Below are positions 33,430 through 42,230 of a stretch of 64,000 bases of DNA, one piece after another. Location of the stretch: contig DASZPM010000016.1 of NCBI GenBank assembly GCA_035550215.1, positions 1-64,000 on the forward strand. The letters are read 5' to 3'. The translations under genes and the position numbers were made by a program. This DNA is from JABDFW01 sp035550215. Its GTDB lineage: Bacteria > Bacteroidota > Bacteroidia > Chitinophagales > Chitinophagaceae. Each line of letters opens with the position of its first letter. The stretch's first letter is position 1. A model generated the notes under the pieces. It saw nothing but the letters and a program-made list of their open reading frames with translations. It did not search any database and was not told the origin of the DNA.

Positions 33430-35094
33430 TTAATAATTGCTGTATTGTTTTAATAAAGCAGCTATTTCGCCGTTGCCCCTGCGTTCAGCCCATGCTAAAG
33501 GTGTAGCCCATGCCGGTACACCAACTACCTGCATCCTGGCGCCTTTTTCCAGTAAAAAAAGCACCATATCTTTTTTGCCATCTTTAGCTGCCCATCCCAA
33601 TGGTGTGGAGCAAAGCTCCCCGTCAACAGCATTTATATCTGCGCCATGTTCTAAAAAAAGAGCCGCGTTTTCTATATCACCTCTTTGTGCAAACCGGTGC
33701 AATGGCCGTATACCCAACCAGTCAACATAATTGGCATTCATGCCATGTACAAATAATATGTCGGCGATAGCTCTTGTTTTTATACTCTTGTCAGGCCCCT
33801 GGCTTCTCACGCCTACGGCGACATGTTCTGCAAGAGTGGGATGATAAAGCAGCATCAGCCGTACAAAAGATTCATGCCCCTGCGATGCCGCGCATTCAAG
33901 AGCATAAGGGTCCCACGCCATAGCAGGGTTGGCCGCGAAAACAGCGGCGCCGGTTTGCAGGTCGCCCATATACGCTAATAAATTCACTTCTCTTGCTGCG
34001 CCATAAGTGCACAAAAGTTCAATCATTGGCTTATCATCTTTTGCAATTGCTGCACTTAATGTATCTGCCGAACTTTCTACAGGAACATTGGGGTAAGCCC
34101 CGTGTTTTAGCAGCAGCTTTACTACTTCAATATGACCATAGAAAACAGCGGAATGCAACGCATGGCCACGCGGGGCGATATGCTCTTCAGGCAGGTTAGG
34201 ATCTGCACCTCGTTCCAGTAATAATTTTACTATGTCAATATGGCCCCTTGCAGCCGCATTTTTGATGGGTGAGCCGGAGCCTATATAGTAAGTAATGTAA
34301 TCTGAGTTGCGGTTAACAAGCGTCGCATCTTCATCAAGCAACTGCCTTACCCTTTCTATATCTCCAATGGCACAGGCAGTGCAAATATCAACATACGCGC
34401 CCTTTTCCCGCAGGTGTAACAACACCTGCATCGGGGTTACCGGGAAATCTTTTGTCCATCCCCTAAATCCGTAATCACCATTTACCAATTGCAGGGGCCT
34501 TGCGCCGTCCCTTCTTTTTGCATTAATGTCCGCGCCGCGTGCAAGCAATTCATCAATCATACCCGGTTGCCGGGTCATTACCGCCCAATGTATTGGCTGG
34601 TTGGTATTTTGATCTTTTGCATTTACAAGCGATGGTGATTCGTCCAATAATTTTTTCACTGCAGGTATGTCACGGCTGCGTATTGCTTCTGCTATCTTTT
34701 CCCCTTCCTCCGGCGCAGCATTATCCCCGGCAATCGCTGTTTCAAGCATTGCCTGTATTTCGGTATAACCCCTGTCTTTTGCAATGGTCAGAAGTGTATC
34801 GTTTGTGCCGGATGACACGGGGTCTGCACCCCGCCCCAACAAAAATTTTACTGCTTCAATTTGATTTTCCTGCACCGCGAATAACGTGGCATTTCTATAG
34901 TCGTAATGGCTGCGTACCAATGTGGGGTCTTTGTTGAGTAATTTCTCCAGCGTGTCAACATCCCCGGACGCTGCCGCGCAAATCATCAGCCATAAATCTT
35001 TACCACTGCCTACCGACCAAAACAGCGGTTCATCTTTTGCCAGGGCCTCCGGGCGCCACATATTTGCAAGCCTATTGTTTGAACTATCAGCCAT
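33430..35094 (-). CDS. Ankyrin repeat protein, large
   Basis: A 554-residue protein made almost entirely of ankyrin repeats, about 12-13 of them. Examples are ALHSAVFYGHIEVVKLLLKH, AARGHIDIVKLLLERGADPN, RPLHRFAQRGDIENAALFLE and TPLGWAAKDGKKDMVLFLLE. No signal peptide. Such repeat solenoids bind proteins; no catalytic domain is seen. The gene lies 8 bases after the GNAT gene and 3 bases before the VOC gene. Confidence 0.88.
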   Translation of the reverse strand: MADSSNNRLANMWRPEALAKDEPLFWSVGSGKDLWLMICAAASGDVDTLEKLLNKDPTLVRSHYDYRNATLFAVQENQIEAVKFLLGRGADPVSSGTNDTLLTIAKDRGYTEIQAMLETAIAGDNAAPEEGEKIAEAIRSRDIPAVKKLLDESPSLVNAKDQNTNQPIHWAVMTRQPGMIDELLARGADINAKRRDGARPLQLVNGDYGFRGWTKDFPVTPMQVLLHLREKGAYVDICTACAIGDIERVRQLLDEDATLVNRNSDYITYYIGSGSPIKNAAARGHIDIVKLLLERGADPNLPEEHIAPRGHALHSAVFYGHIEVVKLLLKHGAYPNVPVESSADTLSAAIAKDDKPMIELLCTYGAAREVNLLAYMGDLQTGAAVFAANPAMAWDPYALECAASQGHESFVRLMLLYHPTLAEHVAVGVRSQGPDKSIKTRAIADILFVHGMNANYVDWLGIRPLHRFAQRGDIENAALFLEHGADINAVDGELCSTPLGWAAKDGKKDMVLFLLEKGARMQVVGVPAWATPLAWAERRGNGEIAALLKQYSNY

Positions 35095-35102
35095 GTGTAC
35101 TA

Positions 35103-35711
35103 TTATTTACATAACGTTATTAATGTATTCAAATCCTTCCATCCGAAGCCTCCATGAAATTCCCCGTTTTTAGCATATAACTTTTCTCCTCCCATTGCTT
35201 TGTGAAAATAGATGGATGGGTTTGATGCTTCACCAAACAAGACCATAGAAGATATATTCATACTTAAAAAGCGGCGGGCTACCTGGCATAATAGTCTCCG
35301 CCCCAAACCAATACGCTGGTGTGTTTGCAACAGGTATATTTTGTTTAATTCACCGGCATAGCCGGGTAAATCCGTATGAGCGTATTTTTTACCTTTTGCA
35401 AAGCCGATTAATTCACCGTTGGTGTCTTCAATCACATAGCAAAACCAACTTCCATCTTGCATTCCAAACTCCTCTTTCCATTGATGCTCCCGGATGGCAT
35501 ACGCAGGAGGCCGTTTTGCGTATGAGTGTGTTTCTATCCAGGCTTTTACATGCAGTGCGGAAAGCTTTGGAATATCGGCAGTAACAGCTTCGCGAATAGT
35601 ATAAGATTCTTTTGTATCTCCGCGTGCCCGCATCATTTTTAATGCCTTGCTTTTTGAAGGCCGTTTGAGGTTTAAAATAAAACGCTGTATGGCTGTTCTT
35701 ATTTTTTTCAT
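35103..35711 (-). CDS. GNAT-family N-acetyltransferase
   Basis: A 202-residue protein. A basic N-terminal extension (about 35 residues) precedes a GNAT domain: YTIREAVTADIPKLSALHVK, SWFCYVIEDTNGELIGFAKG, YAGELNKIYLLQTHQRIGLG with the acetyl-CoA loop (QRIGLGRR), and FGEASNPSIYFHKAMGG. It acetylates an unknown amine. Operon position: between the DUF1624 membrane gene (33-base gap) and the large ankyrin gene (8-base gap). Confidence 0.87.
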   Translation of the reverse strand: MKKIRTAIQRFILNLKRPSKSKALKMMRARGDTKESYTIREAVTADIPKLSALHVKAWIETHSYAKRPPAYAIREHQWKEEFGMQDGSWFCYVIEDTNGELIGFAKGKKYAHTDLPGYAGELNKIYLLQTHQRIGLGRRLLCQVARRFLSMNISSMVLFGEASNPSIYFHKAMGGEKLYAKNGEFHGGFGWKDLNTLITLCK

Positions 35712-35744
35712 GTTACCTGTTATAAAACACTTGCTGCGCCGGGG

Positions 35745-36923
35745 CTAAATATATTTCAACCACTTTTTCCCGGGATGAGCGAATTTATATTTTGCATACC
35801 AGCGGCATGCAAAATATAATACAACAACATCAACAGCATATACCAGGTACAACATACCAAGGCCCCACCGTTGCCCTTCAGGTACCTCTGTAAAAGGAGC
35901 CGTGGTATACCATTCCTGGTGTGCGTTACCAGAGACAATTAAATTTACAATAAGTGCAGAAATATGAATAAGCAAAATATGTAACAGGTAGTAAAACAAA
36001 GGTACGCGGCCGAAAAGCTTTAAAACATTGGCCAGCCATCCCTTTACATGCTGCGCCCATGGCACAAGCGCTATTACAGGCCCCAGCGTCATTAATAAAA
36101 ATAATTGGGATGGGGGATATTTTTGCTGCGCCAGTAATTTGAAAATAAATGGCCTTGTGTCCTGCGGCGAATGGTTTTTTATAACAATTATGCCGCCTGC
36201 AATTAAAAAGGCCACAATGGCTGAAAGCCCCATCCAAAGACAGAATTTTTTTAAAAAGCGCTGGTTACCCAATAATAGTTTGCCAAAGCCAAAGCCCGCC
36301 ATCATTACACCCAGCCAGGGTAATATAACAAACAATACAGCAATATGGGGCATGCCCTGGTAACCGGAATAGTAAAAGAATCCCCATATCCATCCGACAT
36401 ATTCACGCCATGCCTGCGGAAACAGTAATGGAACATATTGAAATACCTGCTGTACCGCTATAATAACTAACCCTGTAATGGCTATGGTTAATGGCTTTAG
36501 CCGAACAAATGCAGAAAGCAGCACCATACACCAGCCAATCATCCAGATGATGCCTGCCAAAGTAAAATTGGCGTAGTTGAGATTAAAACCCCAGGAAAAT
36601 TTGACGACAGTCAGTTCAAGAATAACGAGCAACAAGCCCCGCGAGAGCAGGAAGGATGCCAGCCTGCCCTTGTTCAAAATTTTGCTGTAATACAGGTAAG
36701 CGCTGGTACCTGCAAAAAATACAAATGCCGGTGCGCAAAAATGTGTTACCCAGCGTGTAAAAAATATTCCGGCGGTTGAACCACCTGCCGGCAAGCCTGA
36801 ATAACAACGTACATGGTCAATGGCCATTAATACCATTACCGCCCCTCTTAATATATCAACACTTTGAACCCTTGCCGTAGTTTGGGTTGAGGCGGTGCTT
36901 GCAACGGATTGTGATGTTTGCAT
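35745..36923 (-). CDS. DUF1624 / heparan-alpha-glucosaminide acetyltransferase-like membrane protein
   Basis: A 392-residue protein with about 10 membrane helices. The N-terminal RVQSVDILRGAVMVLMAIDH followed by RCYSG is the hallmark of DUF1624 and HGSNAT-type acyltransferases, where the conserved Asp-His pair lies at the membrane face; WVTHFCAPAFVFFAGTSAYL follows. Members transfer acetyl groups across the membrane to sugars. The nearby cytoplasmic GNAT genes make an acylation theme possible. ATG 36923 is preferred to a TTG 23 codons upstream. First gene of the operon. Confidence 0.82.
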   Translation of the reverse strand: MQTSQSVASTASTQTTARVQSVDILRGAVMVLMAIDHVRCYSGLPAGGSTAGIFFTRWVTHFCAPAFVFFAGTSAYLYYSKILNKGRLASFLLSRGLLLVILELTVVKFSWGFNLNYANFTLAGIIWMIGWCMVLLSAFVRLKPLTIAITGLVIIAVQQVFQYVPLLFPQAWREYVGWIWGFFYYSGYQGMPHIAVLFVILPWLGVMMAGFGFGKLLLGNQRFLKKFCLWMGLSAIVAFLIAGGIIVIKNHSPQDTRPFIFKLLAQQKYPPSQLFLLMTLGPVIALVPWAQHVKGWLANVLKLFGRVPLFYYLLHILLIHISALIVNLIVSGNAHQEWYTTAPFTEVPEGQRWGLGMLYLVYAVDVVVLYFACRWYAKYKFAHPGKKWLKYI

Positions 36924-37253
36924 AAACTGTGTTGAAAATGATGGTATGTTAATTTCAACTAAATGGGTTACACTACAAAACAATTTTGACAACAGGTAAA
37001 AAAATGCCTGTAATTGTGCCGTCTGCCGTGAGATTTTTAAAAAATCATGTAAGGTTATATGTTATTCCGCGTGGTAATAAATATTCTTTTTAAAATATAC
37101 AATGGCTGCATTTCAATAAAAAACTTTTTTGATATGGCGTATTAAAAGCTACGTAATTTAACTGTTATTACCGGCATACTGCATAAAGCATTTAAAGGTA
37201 CAATACCGGTGTAACCTAAATATAAAATATCCGTTAGTTTTACTGTACTTATT
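36924..37253. other. Divergent promoter region
   Basis: A 330-base AT-rich region between the minus-strand operon and the GNAT-ankyrin fusion gene. TAGTTTTA near 37234-37241 is one base off the -7 consensus for the plus-strand gene, 12 bases before its ATG. A small inverted repeat ACAGG/CCTGT lies near 36993-37013. No gene is seen. Confidence 0.4.
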
Positions 37254-38552
37254 ATGGAAAATGCAATAGAAAACAGCACCCGTTTTGGCGATGTTACCAC
37301 GGATTACCTGGAACAGCTTATGGTTTACAACCATACCGAGCTATTTAAAATGAACGCCATTAGCAGTGGTGGTGAAGTTTGCGTAAAGGATGGGGTTGTA
37401 TGGACGTTTGAAGCAGGCAAGCACAAGGGCAATATTGCTTTTCCCGTACTTACAAAAGAAAATGCAGGCAGCCTGCTGGATGAAATAATACAGTATTACC
37501 GCGAAAAGAAAGTGGCTGATGTAGGTTGCTGGTCACGTAAGCCACTGCCGTACCGTGCCATGGGGGTAAAATTGCTTGCGCGCGGTTTTCAATTTGGCTG
37601 GAAGCCCAACTGGATGGCGCTTGACCTTGATAAAATAAATACGGGTCATAATGTGCCGCCGGGATTGGAAATTAAAGCGGATAATGAGACTTCAACGCAC
37701 GGGATGACAGATTTACCCTATTCCGGCGACAGGGGCGCTGTGGCTTCAAATTCATTAACGGCACACCCAGACATGGTGCAACGGTTTATTGCCCGGCTTG
37801 ACGGGGAGATTGTAGGGCAGAGCGCTGTATTTATACCACCGGGTGGTGAAGACGCCTGTGGCCTGTATGAAGTAGGGGTGGTGCCGGCGGCACGTAAACG
37901 TGGCATTGGCAAGGCTGTTGTTACAGCGGCGTGCCTGTACGCCAAAGAAAAAGGATGCCGCTATGCCACACTAAACGGAACAGGAAAGAAAATGTATGAG
38001 CAGGTGGGCTTTGTACATATCGGTTACGGCCGCACATGGTGGGCAAACAATAACTATATTACTAACCCGCCTTCGCGGGCACAGGTACTGCTGGCCGAGG
38101 CTGCCGGGACAGGAAATATTGCGATGCTGGATGAAATAATAAAGAAGGTTGACCCGGCGATACTTAATGTACCCATGACGAACAAAATGACTTTTGTTGA
38201 ATTAGCCGCATACTGCGGAAAACCCGCGTCTGCTGAATGGCTGGTTAAACATGGTGCGAACTACACTGTGCTTGACGCCTGGCGGTTAGGGTGGAAGCTA
38301 AGGGCAGAAGCGTTGCTGGCAGAGGATGCTGCACTGGTGAATAAGCAATATGGTGAAGGAGGTTTAACCTTGTTGCATATTGCTGCCGAAAAAAATGATA
38401 TAGGATTGGCTGAACTGGCATTAGCGGCCAGGCCTGATATTACCATACAGGATAACTGGCACAACGGAATTCCCCTGGGATGGGCATATTATTTGGAGCG
38501 TAAGGAGATAATAGAACTGATAACAAAGTACACTGAACAGCAAAAAAGTTAA
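37254..38552 (+). CDS. Fusion protein: tandem GNAT acetyltransferase plus ankyrin repeats
   Basis: A 432-residue protein. Residues 1-130 look like a degenerate GNAT half (KHKGNIAFPVLTKENAG, SRKPLPYRAMGVKLLARGF). Residues about 150-265 form a complete GNAT domain: FIARLDGEIVGQSAVFIPPG, GLYEVGVVPAARKRGIGKAV with the acetyl-CoA loop RKRGIG, and ATLNGTGKKMYEQVGF. Residues about 275-430 are ankyrin repeats (AEAAGTGNIAMLDEIIKK, TLLHIAAEKNDIGLAELALA, LGWAYYLERKEIIELI). It joins in one chain the two domain types that the divergent operon encodes separately, so the ankyrin part may select the acetylation target. Confidence 0.85.
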   Translation: MENAIENSTRFGDVTTDYLEQLMVYNHTELFKMNAISSGGEVCVKDGVVWTFEAGKHKGNIAFPVLTKENAGSLLDEIIQYYREKKVADVGCWSRKPLPYRAMGVKLLARGFQFGWKPNWMALDLDKINTGHNVPPGLEIKADNETSTHGMTDLPYSGDRGAVASNSLTAHPDMVQRFIARLDGEIVGQSAVFIPPGGEDACGLYEVGVVPAARKRGIGKAVVTAACLYAKEKGCRYATLNGTGKKMYEQVGFVHIGYGRTWWANNNYITNPPSRAQVLLAEAAGTGNIAMLDEIIKKVDPAILNVPMTNKMTFVELAAYCGKPASAEWLVKHGANYTVLDAWRLGWKLRAEALLAEDAALVNKQYGEGGLTLLHIAAEKNDIGLAELALAARPDITIQDNWHNGIPLGWAYYLERKEIIELITKYTEQQKS

Positions 38553-38582
38553 CGGAAATTTTTACAACTAAAACAATCGCGC

Positions 38583-39593
38583 TTGGGGAAAATTTTTCAG
38601 AGAAGATATATTTTTCATGTGCTGTTCTGGCTCATGTACAGCCTGTTTGTGATTCTTGACTCACAGGGCTATATCATGAAAAAAAGTTTTGCGTTCAGTC
38701 TTGAACCATTGTTTGTGCATTTGGCATTGATGGCTTTTTTGGTGTACACGCATACGTTGGTACTTATACCGTACCTGCTGGAAAAAAAGAGAGTGGTATT
38801 GTATATTGTAAGCATCATTTTGCTGATAATATCGTTCACGTTGTTGCGTAGCTGGGTGCAACTATATTGGGATGCAGTGGTTTGGCCCGACGAAGTGATG
38901 AAATTGCCCGATTACTTTAAGTGGAACTTATTTTACGGCGTTTGGTTTATACTTATTTCATCCATGCTGCTGTACACACAAAAATGGAGCGAGCAAAGGC
39001 AACAGGTAAAAAATATACAGATAAGCCAGTTGCAAACGGAACTTAAATACCTGCGTGCCCAGATTAACCCGCATTTCCTTTTTAACGGGCTTAATACCAT
39101 TTACGGCTATATTGACATTAACAACCAGCAGGCAAGGGATATTCTTGTACAGTTCAGCGATCTTTTGCGGTATAACCTGTACGAAGCTGATGTGGATATG
39201 GTTGAACTGGAGCAGGAAACAAAATTTCTGCAAAACTATGTGGCATTACAGCGGGCCAGGAGCAATGATAATATGAAGATTGAACTTATGATTGATGTTG
39301 AGGACAACACTGTAAAAATTGTCCCCCTTATATGCATGGCTTTCGTGGAGAACGCTTTTAAATACACTACGAGGGACAACCGGGAAAATACCGTGTCTAT
39401 CTACCTGCGGCAAAAAAGTGATAAAGTGTATTTTACCTGCTCAAATACTTTTGAACCAACACAAAGTTTTTCCAGGGGCATAGGCTTAAGCAATGTAATG
39501 CGCAGGCTTGAGTTACTGTATAAAGACAAATACACCCTGCACATAGGCAGTGAGAATAATGTTTACCGGGTTGAATTAACGATAACAATATGA
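38583..39593 (+). CDS. LytS-type sensor histidine kinase
   Basis: A 336-residue membrane kinase with four helices (near 10-30, 40-60, 68-90, 115-135), then a coiled linker (KWSEQRQQVKNIQISQLQTE) and a His_kinase domain: LRAQINPHFLFNGLNTI carries the phosphorylated His, and MAFVENAFKY plus GIGLSNVMRRLELLY form the ATP site. No ATG gives a full first helix; the TTG at 38583 (MGKIFQRRYIFHVLFW) is the probable start. It pairs with the LytTR regulator overlapping by 4 bases. The signal is unknown. Confidence 0.88.
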   Translation: MGKIFQRRYIFHVLFWLMYSLFVILDSQGYIMKKSFAFSLEPLFVHLALMAFLVYTHTLVLIPYLLEKKRVVLYIVSIILLIISFTLLRSWVQLYWDAVVWPDEVMKLPDYFKWNLFYGVWFILISSMLLYTQKWSEQRQQVKNIQISQLQTELKYLRAQINPHFLFNGLNTIYGYIDINNQQARDILVQFSDLLRYNLYEADVDMVELEQETKFLQNYVALQRARSNDNMKIELMIDVEDNTVKIVPLICMAFVENAFKYTTRDNRENTVSIYLRQKSDKVYFTCSNTFEPTQSFSRGIGLSNVMRRLELLYKDKYTLHIGSENNVYRVELTITI

Positions 39594-40303
39594 AAAAGTT
39601 ACGCTGTATAATTGTTGACGATGAGCCTGTAGCCCGGAAGATTCTGCAGGAATTTAGCGAGCAGGTGCCATACCTGGAACTTGCAGGCAAATTTGAAAAT
39701 GTGCTGAAGGCGGATGCCTTTTTACAGGATAACCGGGTTGATGTTATGTTTCTTGACATTGAAATGCCAAAGCTAACCGGCTTGCAATACCTCAAAGCCA
39801 CTTCGGTGCAGCCGCTGGTTATTTTAACAACAGCTTTCCCTCAATACGCGCTGGAAGGGTATGAGCTGGATATTATTGACTATCTCTTAAAACCTTTTGC
39901 CTTCAGCCGGTTTTTAAAAGCAGTGCAAAAGGCTAAAGAATACTCCGAAATGAAAAACGTGGCCTTACCTGCGGGCACTTCTTCCTACATTTTTGTTCGC
40001 AGCGATAAAAGAATAGAAAAGGTTGAACTTACAGACATATTATACGTAGAAAGCATCGGCAATTATGTAAGTATTTGTACAGAGCATAAAAAAATAATCG
40101 CTTACCTCACTTTAAAAAGCATTGAGAGTCAACTGCCGGCAGGTGAGTTTATTAAAATACACCAATCTTTTATAGCAAATCTCTCAAGGGTAAATGCCAT
40201 TGAAGGAAACCAGGTTGTGATGAAAAATGCCGCATTGCCTATTAGCCGAAATTACCGCGACAACGTAATGCAGGTAGTGGAGCAACGGTTGTTGAAACGA
40301 TAA
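39590..40303 (+). CDS. LytTR-family response regulator
   Basis: A 237-residue regulator with a receiver domain (CIIVDDEPVARKILQEF, phosphoacceptor Asp in VMFLDIEMP, TTAFPQYALEGYE, YLLKPF) and a C-terminal LytTR DNA-binding domain (FVRSDKRIEKVELTDILYVE, and the recognition part FIKIHQSFIANLSRVNAI). The ATGA overlap with the kinase gene shows a coupled two-component pair. Targets are unknown. Confidence 0.92.
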   Translation: MKKLRCIIVDDEPVARKILQEFSEQVPYLELAGKFENVLKADAFLQDNRVDVMFLDIEMPKLTGLQYLKATSVQPLVILTTAFPQYALEGYELDIIDYLLKPFAFSRFLKAVQKAKEYSEMKNVALPAGTSSYIFVRSDKRIEKVELTDILYVESIGNYVSICTEHKKIIAYLTLKSIESQLPAGEFIKIHQSFIANLSRVNAIEGNQVVMKNAALPISRNYRDNVMQVVEQRLLKR

Positions 40304-40416
40304 AAATGGGTACCGGGGTGCCTGCCTGCAACGGAGGCAACTTTGTCCTCAAAAAAGGCCTCCAACCGCCATTTGTAAAAATCGCACTATATTGCACAAA
40401 ATTTTACTGCCTTCAC

Positions 40417-41679
40417 ATGAAGATTTTACTGAAGCAGGTTACAATTGCCGATCCTCTTTCGCCTCACAATGGTTTCGTAAAAGACATTTTAATTTCCAAT
40501 GGTTCTGTTGAAAAAATTGCCGATTCATTGGAGGAAACCGGCTTGCCCGCAACACTCACCGGGTTAACAGTATCACCGGGCTGGGTGGATATTTTCAGCC
40601 ATTTTTGCGACCCCGGCCTCGAATACAGGGAAACGCTTGAGTCGGGAGCCGCTTCTGCGGCGGCGGGTGGTTATACGCAGGTGTTTACCCTGCCCAATAC
40701 CAACCCTGCCATTCAAAGCAAATCACAGGTTGAATATATCGTTCAAAAATCTGCCTCCCTTCCCGTAACCGTGCGCCCGCTGGGTGCAGTTACAAAGGAA
40801 CTGGAAGGGAATGAACTGGCTGAAATGTATGACATGCGGGCGAGTGGCGCGGTTGCCTTCAGCGACGGTATAAATCCCGTGCAGTTACCCGGGCTTATGC
40901 TTAAAGCGCTGCAATATGTAAAAGCTTTTAATGGCGTAATTATACAGGTGCCCCTTGATAAAAGCATAGGTAAACATGGGCTGATGAACGAAGGCATTAT
41001 TTCCACCAGGCTTGGGTTGCCGGGAATACCTGCTATTGCAGAAGAACTCATTATACAACGTGATATTGAACTGCTAAAATATACAGGCAGCAAGCTTCAT
41101 ATAACCGGGGTGTCTACAGAAAAAGGGTTACAACTTATACAGGCTGCCAAAGATGTAGGGCTTGATATAACCTGCAGTATTGCCCCGTACCAGGTATTTT
41201 TTTGTGATGAAGATTTGCAGGGATATGATACCAATTTAAAGCTAAGCCCGCCGTTGCGAACAAGGGCTGACATGATGGCTTTAAGAGAAGGGGTAAAAAG
41301 CGGTTTGATTGATTGTATCGCTTCTCACCACATTCCTCAAAACTGGGATAGTAAAACCTGCGAGTTTGAATATGCCAAAAACGGGATGATAAGCCTGCAG
41401 ACAGCTTTTGCGGCAGTTAATACCGCTGTGCCCGGGCTAACCGGCAACCGGCTGACTGAATTGTTCTCACTAAATGCGCGTAAAATATTTAACCTGCCTT
41501 TGGCTACTGTAAATGAAGGCGAAAAAGCCGAATTAACTTTATTTGCACCCGGAGCCGGGTTCATGCTTCAAAAAGCGGCAATTAAAAGCAGGTCGTACAA
41601 CACTCCTTTCATTGGCATGAGCCTTACAGGTAAAGTTGCCGGCATTGTGGCTAAGGGGAATGTTATTATAAATGGATAA
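40417..41679 (+). CDS. Dihydroorotase-family protein with altered active site
   Basis: A 420-residue amidohydrolase of the dihydroorotase family: WVDIFSHFCDPG, TLPNTNPAIQSK, NLKLSPPLRTRADMMALREG, and a C-terminal metallo-dependent barrel plus composite domain. The catalytic pattern DxHxHLRDPG is altered: Phe60 replaces the first His and Cys64 the substrate-binding Arg. The later metal ligands are also changed (LHITGVST for HxxHVST, APYQ for TPHH, ASHHIPQ for ATDHAPH). It may be a structural partner of aspartate transcarbamoylase, like the inactive PyrC' proteins, or a different hydrolase. ATG 40417 is preferred to the upstream 40306, which would add a non-homologous leader. Confidence 0.78.
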   Translation: MKILLKQVTIADPLSPHNGFVKDILISNGSVEKIADSLEETGLPATLTGLTVSPGWVDIFSHFCDPGLEYRETLESGAASAAAGGYTQVFTLPNTNPAIQSKSQVEYIVQKSASLPVTVRPLGAVTKELEGNELAEMYDMRASGAVAFSDGINPVQLPGLMLKALQYVKAFNGVIIQVPLDKSIGKHGLMNEGIISTRLGLPGIPAIAEELIIQRDIELLKYTGSKLHITGVSTEKGLQLIQAAKDVGLDITCSIAPYQVFFCDEDLQGYDTNLKLSPPLRTRADMMALREGVKSGLIDCIASHHIPQNWDSKTCEFEYAKNGMISLQTAFAAVNTAVPGLTGNRLTELFSLNARKIFNLPLATVNEGEKAELTLFAPGAGFMLQKAAIKSRSYNTPFIGMSLTGKVAGIVAKGNVIING

Positions 41680-41687
41680 TTTATTAC

Positions 41688-42230
41688 ATGGTCAAAAATA
41701 AAAATGTTTCAGCCGGCCTAACCTGGGGTGTTATACTGGGGCTGATTTATTGCCTGTTCCTCTATTTAAGATGGAGCGCAGCGACAAATATTGCCGCTTA
41801 TGCCTTGCTGGCTGTTATAAACTACCTGCTTATTCTTGGGCTGCTTTTTGTTGAGGCCGCTTACAGGAAGAAATCTGCAGGTGGTTTTATAGAGTTGAAA
41901 GAGCTTTTTCAAACATTATTCATATCTGTGTTGTTGTTTGAGTTATTTTATGCGCTTTTTGATTTTTTATATTTGAAATGGATTGACCCCGGCGTGATTG
42001 ACAGGATGCGGAAGGCGACACAGGTTATGTTTGATAAGAGCACGGTGCCAATCTCTGATGAGCAAAAAAAGTCAACCCTGCAGGCTATAGATAGCTTGCG
42101 GCAGTCAACACAGGTGGGCAATGTTATACAAAGTTATTTTACGTATGTGGCGGTAAGCGGTGTGCTGGCATTTTTTATAGCCCTGATTATGCGAAAAAGA
42201 AAACCCGCCGATACAGAAACCAGCAAATAA
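41688..42230 (+). CDS. DUF4199-family membrane protein
   Basis: A 180-residue protein with four membrane helices (near 8-27, 35-53, 70-95, 145-167) and a charged segment between helices three and four (DPGVIDRMRKATQVMFDKST). The pattern matches the uncharacterised Bacteroidota DUF4199 family. Its stop overlaps the start of the glycosyltransferase by one base (TAATG), so the two are probably translated together and may form a membrane complex. Confidence 0.8.
   Translation: MVKNKNVSAGLTWGVILGLIYCLFLYLRWSAATNIAAYALLAVINYLLILGLLFVEAAYRKKSAGGFIELKELFQTLFISVLLFELFYALFDFLYLKWIDPGVIDRMRKATQVMFDKSTVPISDEQKKSTLQAIDSLRQSTQVGNVIQSYFTYVAVSGVLAFFIALIMRKRKPADTETSK

Noticed and set aside
36924..36992. TTG-started N-terminal extension of the DUF1624 protein
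   Set aside because: The extra 23 residues are not typical of the family, and ATG 36923 is available just before the conserved start.
40306..40416. Upstream ATG extending the dihydroorotase-like protein by 37 residues
   Set aside because: The extra leader is Cys-rich and unlike the family, while ATG 40417 gives the normal beginning.
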